Below are positions 34,860-43,900 of a stretch of 54,620 nucleotides of DNA, one piece after another. Numbering within the stretch: position 1 is the stretch's first letter; each line of letters starts with the position of its first letter. Source of the DNA: Beijerinckiaceae bacterium (lineage in GTDB: Bacteria > Pseudomonadota > Alphaproteobacteria > Rhizobiales > Beijerinckiaceae). Made by a program: the position numbers and the translations under genes. The DNA is taken from assembly GCA_027531565.1 (NCBI GenBank), contig JAPZSB010000013.1, positions 1 to 54,620 on the forward strand. Reading direction: 5' to 3'. The notes below the pieces were generated by a model, which worked only from the letters and a program-made list of their open reading frames with translations, searched no databases and was not told where the DNA came from.

Positions 34860-35402
34860 TCAGGGGTTCGCGGAAGGGCGGAAGGCCTTCAACCGTTCAG
34901 GCCGCGTCTCGAGAGGCGCGGCACCGATCAGGTCGAGGCAATAGGGAATGGCGGGAAAAACGGCATCAAGGCAGGTTGCGATGGCCGAGGGCTTGCCCGG
35001 CAGGGCAATGATCAGGCAGCGCCCCCGCAATCCGGCCTCCTGGCGCGACAGGATCGCGGTCGGAACCTCGCGAAGGCTCGCGCGGCGCATTTCCTCCCCA
35101 AACCCGGGCAGAAGGCGTCCGACGACCCGGGCCATGGCTTCCGGCGTCACGTCCCGCAGAGCCGGGCCTGTTCCACCCGACATCAGCACGAGATCGCAAT
35201 GCGCCCTGTCGACAAGATCGATCAGCGTTTCCGCAATCGCCTCGATCTCATCGGGAACAAGGCGGTATTCGCCCTGCCAATCGCTGGCCAGCACCTCGCC
35301 GAGATAGGCCTCGATCGCTGGCCCGGAAGCATCACGATAGGTGCCGGCATGGGCCCTGTCCGACGCGACGACGATCCCGATCCGGGCGGCAAGGGTCTTC
35401 AT
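34860..35402 (-). CDS. mogA: Molybdopterin adenylyltransferase
   Basis: Activates molybdopterin with ATP before molybdenum insertion. The 180-aa MogA/MoaB-fold protein has the conserved SGGTGP loop (residues 75-80) followed by RDVTPEA. The start at 35402 overlaps the carbonic anhydrase stop by four bases (35399-35402); the frame is open further upstream without homology. Its presence in the nar operon means Mo-cofactor maturation is made together with the nitrate reductase. Confidence 0.88.
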   Translation of the reverse strand: MKTLAARIGIVVASDRAHAGTYRDASGPAIEAYLGEVLASDWQGEYRLVPDEIEAIAETLIDLVDRAHCDLVLMSGGTGPALRDVTPEAMARVVGRLLPGFGEEMRRASLREVPTAILSRQEAGLRGRCLIIALPGKPSAIATCLDAVFPAIPYCLDLIGAAPLETRPERLKAFRPSANP

Positions 35403-36160
35403 GAGCGGGGTCCTTCCAGCCGCCCGTCGCAGGCACAATCCGCGCCATGCTCGCCGGGCAGCGCCTCGAAAGCCGAAAGCGCGTGCCGGCGCATGCCGCT
35501 GACAGGTTCGACATTCATGGTGACGCGGTGGTCGATCGAGGGGAGCTGATCGCGCTCCCCGACGGAAGAGAGATGGGGCCCGAGATCCCGCAGCAGCCCG
35601 TCATGGATGCCGTAGATCCAGCCATGAAGGTGAAGTTCCTGCCCCCGCCGCCAGGCATTTTCCACCAGCGGGGTCGCAGCAAGCCGCCGGACCTGCATCT
35701 CGATATTGATTTCGCAGAGCCGGTCGAGCCGGTCCTCCGGCTTGGGGATGCGGTCAAAATGGGCCCGGTGCTTCCGGTACAGCATGGTCAGCGGCTGGAG
35801 CCAGTGGTCGAGCATGGCGCCGCGCTGCTCGGCGATGGCGCGATAGACCCCACCACAGCCATAATGGCCGCAGACGATGACATGGCGCACACGCAAGGTG
35901 TCGATGGCGAATTCCAGCACCGAGAGGATGTTGAGATCGCTCGTATGGACAATGTTCGCGATGTTGCGGTGGACAAAGACGGCGCCGGGATCAAGGCCAA
36001 GCACATCATTGGCCGTCACCCGGCTGTCCGAACAGCCGATCCACAAGTAATCCGGCGTCTGTTGCTCGGCCATGCGACGGAAATAGTCCGGATCGAGCCG
36101 GGTCTTCTCGTTGGCCCAGGTGACATTCCGGTCAAACAGATGATCAAGCGTCTGCGACAT
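35399..36160 (-). CDS. Beta-class carbonic anhydrase
   Basis: Zinc enzyme interconverting CO2 and bicarbonate, 253 aa. The active-site set is complete: C43, D45 and R47 in CSDSR, plus H99 and C102 in GHYGCGG. It is longer than the common 200-220 aa, with an acidic Cys-containing tail (HGADCACDGRLEGP). It overlaps hemerythrin by 17 bp and mogA by 4 bp, so it belongs to the nar run. The family assignment is firm; its purpose in nitrate respiration (pH balance, CO2 from oxidation, or bicarbonate supply) is inference. Confidence 0.93.
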   Translation of the reverse strand: MSQTLDHLFDRNVTWANEKTRLDPDYFRRMAEQQTPDYLWIGCSDSRVTANDVLGLDPGAVFVHRNIANIVHTSDLNILSVLEFAIDTLRVRHVIVCGHYGCGGVYRAIAEQRGAMLDHWLQPLTMLYRKHRAHFDRIPKPEDRLDRLCEINIEMQVRRLAATPLVENAWRRGQELHLHGWIYGIHDGLLRDLGPHLSSVGERDQLPSIDHRVTMNVEPVSGMRRHALSAFEALPGEHGADCACDGRLEGPRS

Positions 36161-36743
36161 GAAATGCCTCCCGACGGGCTTTCATGGCCGCGCTGAGCCC
36201 GTGTAACTCGGCCTTCCTGAGACGGACTCCGGCAATGGCGAGCACGACGGCATTCTCGACAGCGAGGTGCCGGCCCTCCCGCGTGCTGTAGGTCAGCATC
36301 ATCCCGCAAAGCCGCCGCTCGAGCGGAACCGGATCATGGTCGGCGTTCAGGATGGTCGAAAGCCCCTGATCGATCGCACGGACCAAGGCCTCATTCATCG
36401 CATGGTCCTCGCTCAATCGGGCCAGAACCTCGGCAAGGCCATCTTCCGGCAGGGCAAGCCGACGCAGGATCGGGAACAGATCCTGCTCCTCATCAGCCCA
36501 GTGAAGGGGCAGTTCGGATGCCAGGAACGCATGCAATCGCACCGCCTGATCCCGCTGGATTTCGGCCTGGGTCGCGGCGTAGCGCAGGCCTGCGAGATAG
36601 CTCCTGTGGCGGTGATGCTCGGCCATGAGATAATCCAGCGGCCGCTCCAGAAGGGCGACCGGCAATGGCGGGGGCAACGGTCTAGGCGGCCGCGGCATCG
36701 GCAATGCCGCTTTCGGGGACTGACTAGCGCGGGGCCTGGCCAT
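36144..36743 (-). CDS. Hemerythrin HHE-domain protein
   Basis: The 199-aa protein has a Pro-rich N-terminal 30 residues, then a four-helix HHE domain with likely di-iron ligands: histidines in AEHHRHR (43-44), H81 and E85 (HWADEEQDLFP), H114 (SEDHAMN), and a later H and E in RHLAVEN. Such proteins bind O2 or NO or store iron. It overlaps both neighbours, by 20 bp upstream and 17 bp downstream. It may buffer NO or sense oxygen for the nitrate reductase. A second hemerythrin-type protein, Ric, is in the same island. Confidence 0.85.
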   Translation of the reverse strand: MARPRASQSPKAALPMPRPPRPLPPPLPVALLERPLDYLMAEHHRHRSYLAGLRYAATQAEIQRDQAVRLHAFLASELPLHWADEEQDLFPILRRLALPEDGLAEVLARLSEDHAMNEALVRAIDQGLSTILNADHDPVPLERRLCGMMLTYSTREGRHLAVENAVVLAIAGVRLRKAELHGLSAAMKARREAFHVADA

Positions 36744-37083
36744 GGTGATGATCCTCCCCGCATGAGCATGCAGGCTGACAGCTGGGGTGAGGGTTCCGCT
36801 CTTCGCTGTCGCGCTTCAGCGCCCAGTGCAGGACGAAGGTCAGGAAGACCTCCGCAGGTCGCTCGCCCCGTTCCAGCCTGCCCATGACGGCGAGCCAATC
36901 CTCGTCATTGGCAAGGCGCGCGAACCGGCGGACGGCGCCAGCGACATAATCTCCCCGGGTTTCCTCGAACAGGGCGGCTTCGGTGTCGATCGCGGCCAGC
37001 AGGACAAGGTCGCCAAGGCCGATCAGGGCCTCCTCGGCGAGTCTGTCGTCTGTCAGATCGCGCAGGATATGGCTCAGCATCAT
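36724..37083 (-). CDS. Nar-associated small protein with Cys/His-rich tail
   Basis: A 119-aa protein I cannot assign to a named family. The body (ILRDLTDDRLAEEALIGLG... DYVAGAVRRFARLANDEDWLAVMGRLE) is helical. The end, CQPACSCGEDHHHG, concentrates three cysteines and three histidines within 14 residues and looks like a metal-binding tail. It starts 7 bp after the PPIase gene and overlaps the hemerythrin gene by 20 bp, so it is translationally coupled to it. Iron delivery to hemerythrin or assembly of the reductase are possibilities only. Confidence 0.65.
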   Translation of the reverse strand: MMLSHILRDLTDDRLAEEALIGLGDLVLLAAIDTEAALFEETRGDYVAGAVRRFARLANDEDWLAVMGRLERGERPAEVFLTFVLHWALKRDSEERNPHPSCQPACSCGEDHHHGQAPR

Positions 37084-37090
37084 GGGCGCC

Positions 37091-37948
37091 TCACTGGACC
37101 AGAGGGGTGGCGGAGGTTTCCAGAACGACGCCCTCGATTGCGGCGAGGCTTGCCAATCGCTGGACGTAGTGGCGGGCGGCGGACGCCCCGGCGCGCTCCT
37201 GAAGGAAGCGGGCGATCCGGTTCCGGACGGTTGCGAAAGGCAGCTCCCTCCCCTCGATCCGGCGATGCACCGTCACGATGTGGAAGCCGTAGCGGGACTC
37301 CACGATCGAGAAGCGGTCCGGCCCGACCGGCAGTTGCGGCAGCATGATTTCGAATTCCGGCACGGTCTGACCCGTGGAGATCTGGCCGAGATTGCCGCCC
37401 ATCGCACGGGATGGGCAATCCGAAAGGGCCTCGGCCAGGCCTGCGAAGCGCGCAGGCGCTGCTTCGACCTCGCGGAGGATCCCCTCGGCACGCTCCCGTG
37501 CGGCTTGCAATGCCGCCGGCCCGCTCTCGCGCAAACCGATCAGGATATGCGCGACTTCGTAGAGATCCGGCGTGCGGAACGCCTTCAGGTTATTGGCATA
37601 GTAGCGCTGCAGCTCCTCCTCCCCGGGAACTGGTGAGGACACTTCCTGTTCCAGCAGCGCCCGGATCCGCGCTTCCTCGTCCGTCTCGCGGCGCCCTTCG
37701 CCATCACTCAACGGAACCGCGACGATCTCCAGGCGAGTGGCTTCCTGAAGGAGCAACTCCCGGATCACGAGCGCGCGGGCCGCGGCCTGCCAGGCCTCGA
37801 TCGGCTTGGAGGCCGGATGGTTCTGGGTTTCCTGTGCAATCGCCTCGCGCGGGATGGTGACGCCGTTCACCGTGACGGTGCGAGGCTTGGCGGAGATGGT
37901 CGGCTTCACGGTGCAGCCGGCTTTGGGGGTATCGAGGACAATCGTCAT
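37091..37948 (-). CDS. Parvulin-type peptidyl-prolyl isomerase of the nar cluster
   Basis: The 285-aa protein has no signal peptide, so it is cytoplasmic. A SurA/NifM-like N-terminal helical region (about 35-120) precedes a PpiC rotamase domain (about 125-240): VAHILIGL, GGNLGQISTGQTVPEFE and SRYGFHIVTVHRR. A PPIase of this kind follows narI in many denitrifier nar clusters and is thought to help mature the reductase. It starts at ATG 37948, 5 bp after narI, with GAGG overlapping the narI stop. Confidence 0.85.
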   Translation of the reverse strand: MTIVLDTPKAGCTVKPTISAKPRTVTVNGVTIPREAIAQETQNHPASKPIEAWQAAARALVIRELLLQEATRLEIVAVPLSDGEGRRETDEEARIRALLEQEVSSPVPGEEELQRYYANNLKAFRTPDLYEVAHILIGLRESGPAALQAARERAEGILREVEAAPARFAGLAEALSDCPSRAMGGNLGQISTGQTVPEFEIMLPQLPVGPDRFSIVESRYGFHIVTVHRRIEGRELPFATVRNRIARFLQERAGASAARHYVQRLASLAAIEGVVLETSATPLVQ

Positions 37949-37953
37949 GGTCC

Positions 37954-38685
37954 TCACTCCGCCGGCCGGTGCGTCGGGCGCTGGGCACCCGAGCTGGCGA
38001 GAGGTCGCCGCGTCCGGACGACCTGATACCCCTTCCGGCCGAGATACCAGACCGGCGCCGACCAGATATGGACCAGCCTGGAGAAGGGAAAGAGCAGGAA
38101 GATCGTCATCCCGAGAACAAGATGGGCCAGATAGGGCCAGTCGAGTCCCTGCAGGGCTTTCGCATCGACCGGCTGCACGGTCAGGATCCCCTGCGCCCAA
38201 TGCGAGAGCTGGATCATCACCGATCCATCGGAATGGGCGAGGCTGAACGGCAGCGTGATCAGGCCGAGGCAGAGCTGGACCCACAGGATCGTCAGGATCG
38301 ACAGGTCCATATAGGTCGAGGTCTGGCGGATGCGGGCGTCAAACAGGCGCCGGTGAAGCAGGAGGCTGAGACCGACGAAGCACACCGTCCCGGCAACGCC
38401 GCCCGCGACAATCGCGACAAGCTGCTTTTCGGCCGGCGTGAGGAAGATCGAATAGATCGCCTTGGGCGTCAGCAAGCCGACCGTATGGCCCAGAAACAGG
38501 AACAGGATGCCGAAATGGAAGAGGTTCGAGCCCCAGCTGAGCTGCTTCTTGCGCAGGATCTGGCTGGAATGGGCCTTCCAGGTATATTGCTCGCGATCAA
38601 ACCGGATGATGGATCCGAAGATGAAGGATGACAGGCAGACATAAGGATACCAGACGAAGAGGATGTGGAAGATCGTGTCGCGCAT
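37954..38685 (-). CDS. narI: Respiratory nitrate reductase, gamma subunit (cytochrome b)
   Basis: Membrane di-haem subunit that oxidises quinol and passes electrons to NarH. The 243-aa protein has five hydrophobic helices. The four haem-ligand histidines are H57 and H67 (LFHFGILFLFLGHT), then H188 and H206 (YLAHLVLGM, RLVHIW). It follows narJ after 18 bp and precedes the PPIase gene by 5 bp. Confidence 0.96.
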   Translation of the reverse strand: MRDTIFHILFVWYPYVCLSSFIFGSIIRFDREQYTWKAHSSQILRKKQLSWGSNLFHFGILFLFLGHTVGLLTPKAIYSIFLTPAEKQLVAIVAGGVAGTVCFVGLSLLLHRRLFDARIRQTSTYMDLSILTILWVQLCLGLITLPFSLAHSDGSVMIQLSHWAQGILTVQPVDAKALQGLDWPYLAHLVLGMTIFLLFPFSRLVHIWSAPVWYLGRKGYQVVRTRRPLASSGAQRPTHRPAE

Positions 38686-38703
38686 GGAACTCTCCCTTGG
38701 GGG

Positions 38704-39456
38704 TCAGCGGCGGGGCGCGGTGGAAGTGGTGACAGGCGGCCGGAGGCTTGCGGGCGAAGGCATGTCGATCCCCGGCGCCGGGCGCCGGGCCTGGCGCAGC
38801 TTCGCTGCAAGGCTGTCATGGCCGCAGCCATCCGAGGCCGCGCCTGGCCCGAACCGGACCTCCTCGTCCTCCCAGGCGGCATCAAGCGCCTCGAGATCAT
38901 CCGGCTCGGGATCCGGTTCGGCGAGGAGCCGCTCGAGCATGGCGGCATCCGGTTTGACCCGGGCAAGCGCCAGCAAGGCATCGAAGACCGGGAGATAGAT
39001 CGCTCCGCGCTTGGCGAGGCGCTCCCGGAGCGCCGCCATGACCTGAAGCGGCTGCTGGACGAGATCCCGCGCCTCTTCCGGCTGACGGGTCGAGGCGAAT
39101 TCAAGGAAGAGCGGCAGGAAATCCGGCAGTTCCCTGGTGGTCGGCGTGAAGCCGCCCTCCTCGTAGAGCTGGATCAGATCCACCATGGCCTGGCCGCGAT
39201 CCCGGCTTTCGCCATGGACATGTTCGAACAGGTGCAGCGACAGCGAGCGCGTCCGGTCGAAGAGCAGGATGTAGCGCTCCTGCGCCTCGATCGGATCGCT
39301 GTCCGCGAGCGTCTCGATCAGGCTGGCCAGCGCCTTGCGTTCCGGCGCCGGCAGCCAGGCCTCCCGTTCGAGAACGGGCACGAATTCCGGCAGGGCGGCA
39401 AGGAGATCGGCATCGGGATAGGTGAGAAGGGCCGAAAGAATCCGAAGCGTTTTCAT
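38704..39456 (-). CDS. narJ: Nitrate reductase molybdenum cofactor assembly chaperone
   Basis: System-specific chaperone that binds NarG before cofactor insertion and membrane attachment; it is not part of the final enzyme. The 250-aa protein begins MKTLRILSALLTYPDADLL at ATG 39456, one base after the narH stop. The family core SLSLHLFEHVHGESRDRGQAMVDL is clear. The C-terminal tail is long and Pro/Thr-rich. A frame extension upstream overlaps narH and is rejected. Confidence 0.95.
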   Translation of the reverse strand: MKTLRILSALLTYPDADLLAALPEFVPVLEREAWLPAPERKALASLIETLADSDPIEAQERYILLFDRTRSLSLHLFEHVHGESRDRGQAMVDLIQLYEEGGFTPTTRELPDFLPLFLEFASTRQPEEARDLVQQPLQVMAALRERLAKRGAIYLPVFDALLALARVKPDAAMLERLLAEPDPEPDDLEALDAAWEDEEVRFGPGAASDGCGHDSLAAKLRQARRPAPGIDMPSPASLRPPVTTSTAPRR

Positions 39457-39457
39457 C

Positions 39458-40984
39458 TCAGTAAGCCCCCACTTTCGGCTTTTCGTTCTTGAGCTTGATG
39501 CCGCCGAACAGGTTGGTGCTGCTGTCGGAAGGCAGGCAGCCATCGCCGAACGAGAATCCGCATTGGCCGCGAAGCTCATAGGCATCCTCGGTCACCTCGC
39601 GATGCGTGGTGGGGATGACGAAGCGATCCTCGTAATTGGCGATCGCCATCACATGGTACATCGCCTCGATCTGCGCCCCGGTCAGCCCGACGCGCGCCGC
39701 AACGGCCTCGTCGATCACCCCGTCCACGGTCTTGGCCCGCATATAGGCGCGCATGGCCAGCATGCGCTCGAGGCCGAGGGCCACCGGCTTCTCATCCCCC
39801 GCCGTCAGAAGATTGGCGAGATATTTCAGGGGAATGCGCAGCGAGCGCACATCCGGCATCCCGCCATCGATGCCCATCTTCCCGGCCTCGGCAGCCGCGG
39901 TGATCGGAGAAAGCGGCGGCACATACCAGACCATCGGCAAGGTGCGATATTCGGGATGGAGCGGGAACGCGACCTTCCATTCCATCGCCATCTTCCAGAC
40001 CGGCGACTGCCGGGCCGCCTCAAGCCAGTTGTCGGCAATCCCGTCACGCCTCGCCTGCTCGATCACGGCCGGATCGTCCGGGTTGAGGAAGATCCGCATC
40101 TGCGCTTCGTAGAGATCGGTCTCGTTGGCCGCGCTGGCGGCTTCCTCGATCCGGTCTGCGTCGTAGAGCATCACGCCGAGATAGCGGATGCGGCCGACGC
40201 AGGTTTCCGAGCACACGGTCGGCGGGCCGGCCTCGATGCGCGGATAGCAGAAGATGCATTTCTCGCTCTTCCCGCTCGACCAGTTGAAGTAGATCTTCTT
40301 GTAGGGGCAGCCCGAGACGCACATGCGCCAGCCGCGGCATTTGTCCTGGTCGATCAGGACGATGCCGTCCTCCTCGCGCTTGTAGATCGCGCCGGACGGG
40401 CAGGACGCCACGCAGGCCGGGTTGAGGCAATGCTCGCACAGCCTCGGCAGGTACATCATGAAGGTGTTTTCGAACTGGCCGTAGATCTCCTTCTGGATGC
40501 CTTCGAAATTCACATCCGCCGAGCGCTTGGCGAATTCGCCGCCAAGGATCTCCTCCCAGTTCGGGCCCCACTCGATCTTCTCCATCCGCTCGCCGGTGAT
40601 CAGGGATCGCGGCCGCGCTGTGGGGAAGGCCTCGAGTTCGGGCGCCTTCTGGAGATGCTCGTAATCGAAGGTGAAGGGCTCGTAGTAATCGTCGATTTCC
40701 GGCAGGTCAGGATTGGCGAAGATATTCGCCAGGATCCGCCATTTTCCGCCGATGCGCGGCTCGATCTTGCCGTTGCGCTTGCGGGTCCAGCCGCCCTTCC
40801 AGCGCTTCTGGTTTTCCCAGTCCTTGGGATAGCCGATGCCGGGCTTGGTCTCGACATTGTTGAACCACGCGTATTCCATGCCCTCGCGGTTGGTCCACAC
40901 GTTCTTGCAGGTCACCGAGCAGGTGTGACAGCCGATGCATTTGTCGAGGTTGAGCACCATCGCGATCTGCGCGCGGATTTTCAT
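39458..40984 (-). CDS. narH: Respiratory nitrate reductase, beta subunit
   Basis: Iron-sulfur electron-transfer subunit, 508 aa. Four cysteine groups are present: C16/C19/C22/C26; C183/C186/C191/C195; C216/C222/C226, in which W219 takes the place of a cysteine (CRGWRMC) and marks the [3Fe-4S] cluster; and C243/C246/C258/C262. There is no signal sequence, so it faces the cytoplasm with NarG. It is 11 bp after narG and 1 bp before narJ. Confidence 0.97.
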   Translation of the reverse strand: MKIRAQIAMVLNLDKCIGCHTCSVTCKNVWTNREGMEYAWFNNVETKPGIGYPKDWENQKRWKGGWTRKRNGKIEPRIGGKWRILANIFANPDLPEIDDYYEPFTFDYEHLQKAPELEAFPTARPRSLITGERMEKIEWGPNWEEILGGEFAKRSADVNFEGIQKEIYGQFENTFMMYLPRLCEHCLNPACVASCPSGAIYKREEDGIVLIDQDKCRGWRMCVSGCPYKKIYFNWSSGKSEKCIFCYPRIEAGPPTVCSETCVGRIRYLGVMLYDADRIEEAASAANETDLYEAQMRIFLNPDDPAVIEQARRDGIADNWLEAARQSPVWKMAMEWKVAFPLHPEYRTLPMVWYVPPLSPITAAAEAGKMGIDGGMPDVRSLRIPLKYLANLLTAGDEKPVALGLERMLAMRAYMRAKTVDGVIDEAVAARVGLTGAQIEAMYHVMAIANYEDRFVIPTTHREVTEDAYELRGQCGFSFGDGCLPSDSSTNLFGGIKLKNEKPKVGAY

Positions 40985-40995
40985 GGCCGTTCTCC

Positions 40996-43900
40996 TTATT
41001 CGGCAGCCGTGGAAACCTGGTCCGGATGCGGGCGCTCCAGCCAGTCGACGTTTTTCACTTTGCGGATGACGACGAACTCGTCGCGATTGGTGCCAATCGT
41101 GCCGTAGTAGTTGAAATCATAGGCAAACTGGGCATAGCCGCCGATCATGTGCGTCGGCTTCAGCACGGCACGCGTCACCGAGTTATGGATCCCGCCGCGC
41201 TGGCCGGTCATTTCCGAACCCGGCACGTTCACGATCTTCTCCTGCGCGTGGTACATGAAGAGCGTGCCCTCTTTCATGCGTTGCGAAACCACCGCGCGGG
41301 CCACCAGCGCCCCGTTGGAATTGTAGGCTTCCACCCAGTCGTTATCGACGATGCCGGCCTTGCGGGCATCGGTTTCCGACAGCCAGACGATCGGCCCGCC
41401 GCGGCTCAGCGTGAGCATCAGCAGGTTGTCGGTATAGGTGGAATGGATGCCCCATTTCTGGTGCGGGGTGATGAAGTTGAGGACGATCTCCTTCTCACCG
41501 TTGGGCTTCGTGCCCTTGACCGGATGGATGGTCTTGAGATCGATCGGCGGCCGGTAACTGCAGAGCGCCTCGCCGAAGGCCCGCATCCAGAGATGGTCCT
41601 GGTAGAGCTGCTGCCGCCCGGTCAGCGTGCGCCATGGAATGAGCTCATGCACATTCGTGTAGCCCGCATTGTAGCAGACCTTCTCGCTTTCGAGGCCCGA
41701 CCATGTCGGCGCCGAGATGATCTTGCGCGGCTGCGCCACCACATCCCGGAACCGGATCTTCTCGTCTTCCTTCGGCAAGGCGAGATGGGCATGTTCGCGG
41801 CCGGTGGTCTTGCTCAGGGCTTCCCAGGCTCTGACCGCCACTTCGCCGTTGGTTTCCGGCGCCATCATCAGGATGACCTCGGTGGCGTCGATATCCGAGA
41901 CGATCCGGGCAAGGCCCTTGTTGGCCCCCTCGGCATGGACGCCGTTGAGCGCCTTCAGGTGTTCGACCTCATGGCCGGTCTTCCAGGCCATGCCCTTGAT
42001 GCCGTTGCCGATGCTGTCCATCAGCGGACCCAGCGCGGTGAAGCGCTCGTAGATGTGCGCATAGTCCCGCTGCACAGGCACCACGACCGGCATCGTCTTG
42101 CCGGGGATCGGCTCGCATTCGCCGCGTTTCCAGTCCTTCGGATCGAAGGCCTGCGCCATTTCCATCGCGGTATCGTGCTTGATCGGGTTCAGGACGACGT
42201 CCGTCTCCTCGCCCAGCACTTCCGGCGCCACCTGCGAGAACGCCTTGGCGATCCCCTTGTAGATCTCCCAATCCGACCGCGCTTCCCAGGCCGGATCCAC
42301 GGCGCTGGTCAGCGGATGGATGAAGGGATGCATGTCCGAGGTATTGAGATCGTTCTTTTCGTACCAGGTGGCCGTCGGCAGCACGATGTCCGAATAGACG
42401 CAGGTGGTGGACATGCGGAAGTCGAGCGTGACGAGGAGGTCGAGCTTGCCCTCCGGCGCGTCCCTGACCCAGTTCACCTCCTTCGTGCCGGCCGCCTCGG
42501 CCGAGCCGAGATCCTGGCCGAGGACACCATTCGACGTCCCGAGCAGGTGCTTGAGGAAGTATTCATGCCCCTTGCCCGAGGAACCGAGCAGGTTCGACCG
42601 CCAGACGAACAGGTTGCGCGGCCAGTTCTTCGGATTATCAGGATCCTCCCAGGCAAAGCTGACCTCGCCCGATTTCAGACCCTGCGCGACGTAATCCTTC
42701 GGCTCAAGGCCGGTCGCCTTCGCCTTTGCGGCGATCTCGAGCGGGTTCTGCGTCAGCGTCGGATAGGCCGGCAGCCAGCCCATGCGGACGGCCCGCACAT
42801 TATAGTCGATGATGGCGCTGTCCCATGGACCCGCCGGTGCCGTCGGTGAGACGATGTCCATTGCCTTCATCGTTTCGTAGCGCCACTGATTGGTGTGCAC
42901 GTAGAAGGCGGACGTGGAATTCTGCTGGCGTGGCGGCCGGCCCCAGTCGAGCGCGAAGGCAAGCGGTGCCCAGCCGGCCTGCGGCCGCAGCTTTTCCTGG
43001 CCGACATAATGCGCCCAGCCACCACCGGACTGGCCGACGCAGCCGCACATGATGAGCATGTTCATCACGCCGCGATAATTCATGTCGGCGTGGTACCAAT
43101 GGTTCATCGCCGCACCGATGATGACCATCGAGCGGCCATTGGTCTTCTCGGCATTGGTGGCGAATTCGCGCGCGACCTGGATGATCTTGTCGCGGGAAAC
43201 GCCGGTGATCTTCTCGGCCCAGGCGGGCGTGTAGGGCAGATCGGCATGGTAGTCGCCGGTGACATTCGCGCCACCGAAGCCCTGATCGACGCCGTAATTC
43301 GCGACGAAGAGATCATGCACGCTGGCAACCAGCGCCTCGCCCTCGGCCAGTTTCAGCCGCTTCACCGGGATCGCCCGCTCGAGGATCGAGCCATGATCGG
43401 AATGGGTGAAGTGCTCGTTCTCGATGTTGCCGAAATAGGGGAAGGCAACCTGGGCGGTCTCGTCCTCGATGCCCTTCAGCGTCAGGCGCAGCCGGGTTTC
43501 CTTGCCATCCGAGGCCTTCTCCTCGAGGTTCCACTTGCCCTGCTCGCCCCAGCGGAAGCCGATCGTCCCGTTGGGAACGACGATCTGGCCGGAGCCTTCG
43601 TCATAGGCGAGCGTCTTCCATTCCGGGTTGTTCGCTTCGCCGAGGCCCTTGTCGAAATCCGAGGCGCGCAGGAAGCGCTCCGGCACGAGCCGGCCATCCT
43701 GCTTCACCAGCCGGACCAGCATCGGCATATCCGTGTATTTCCGGACGTAATCCTGGAAATACGGCACCTGCCGCTTCACATGGTATTCGGTGAGGATCAC
43801 ATGGCCCATCGCCATGGCGAGGGCGGCATCCGTACCCTGCTTCACCGGCAGCCAGATATCCCCGAACTTCGAAGCCTCGGAATAATCCGGGCAGATCACC

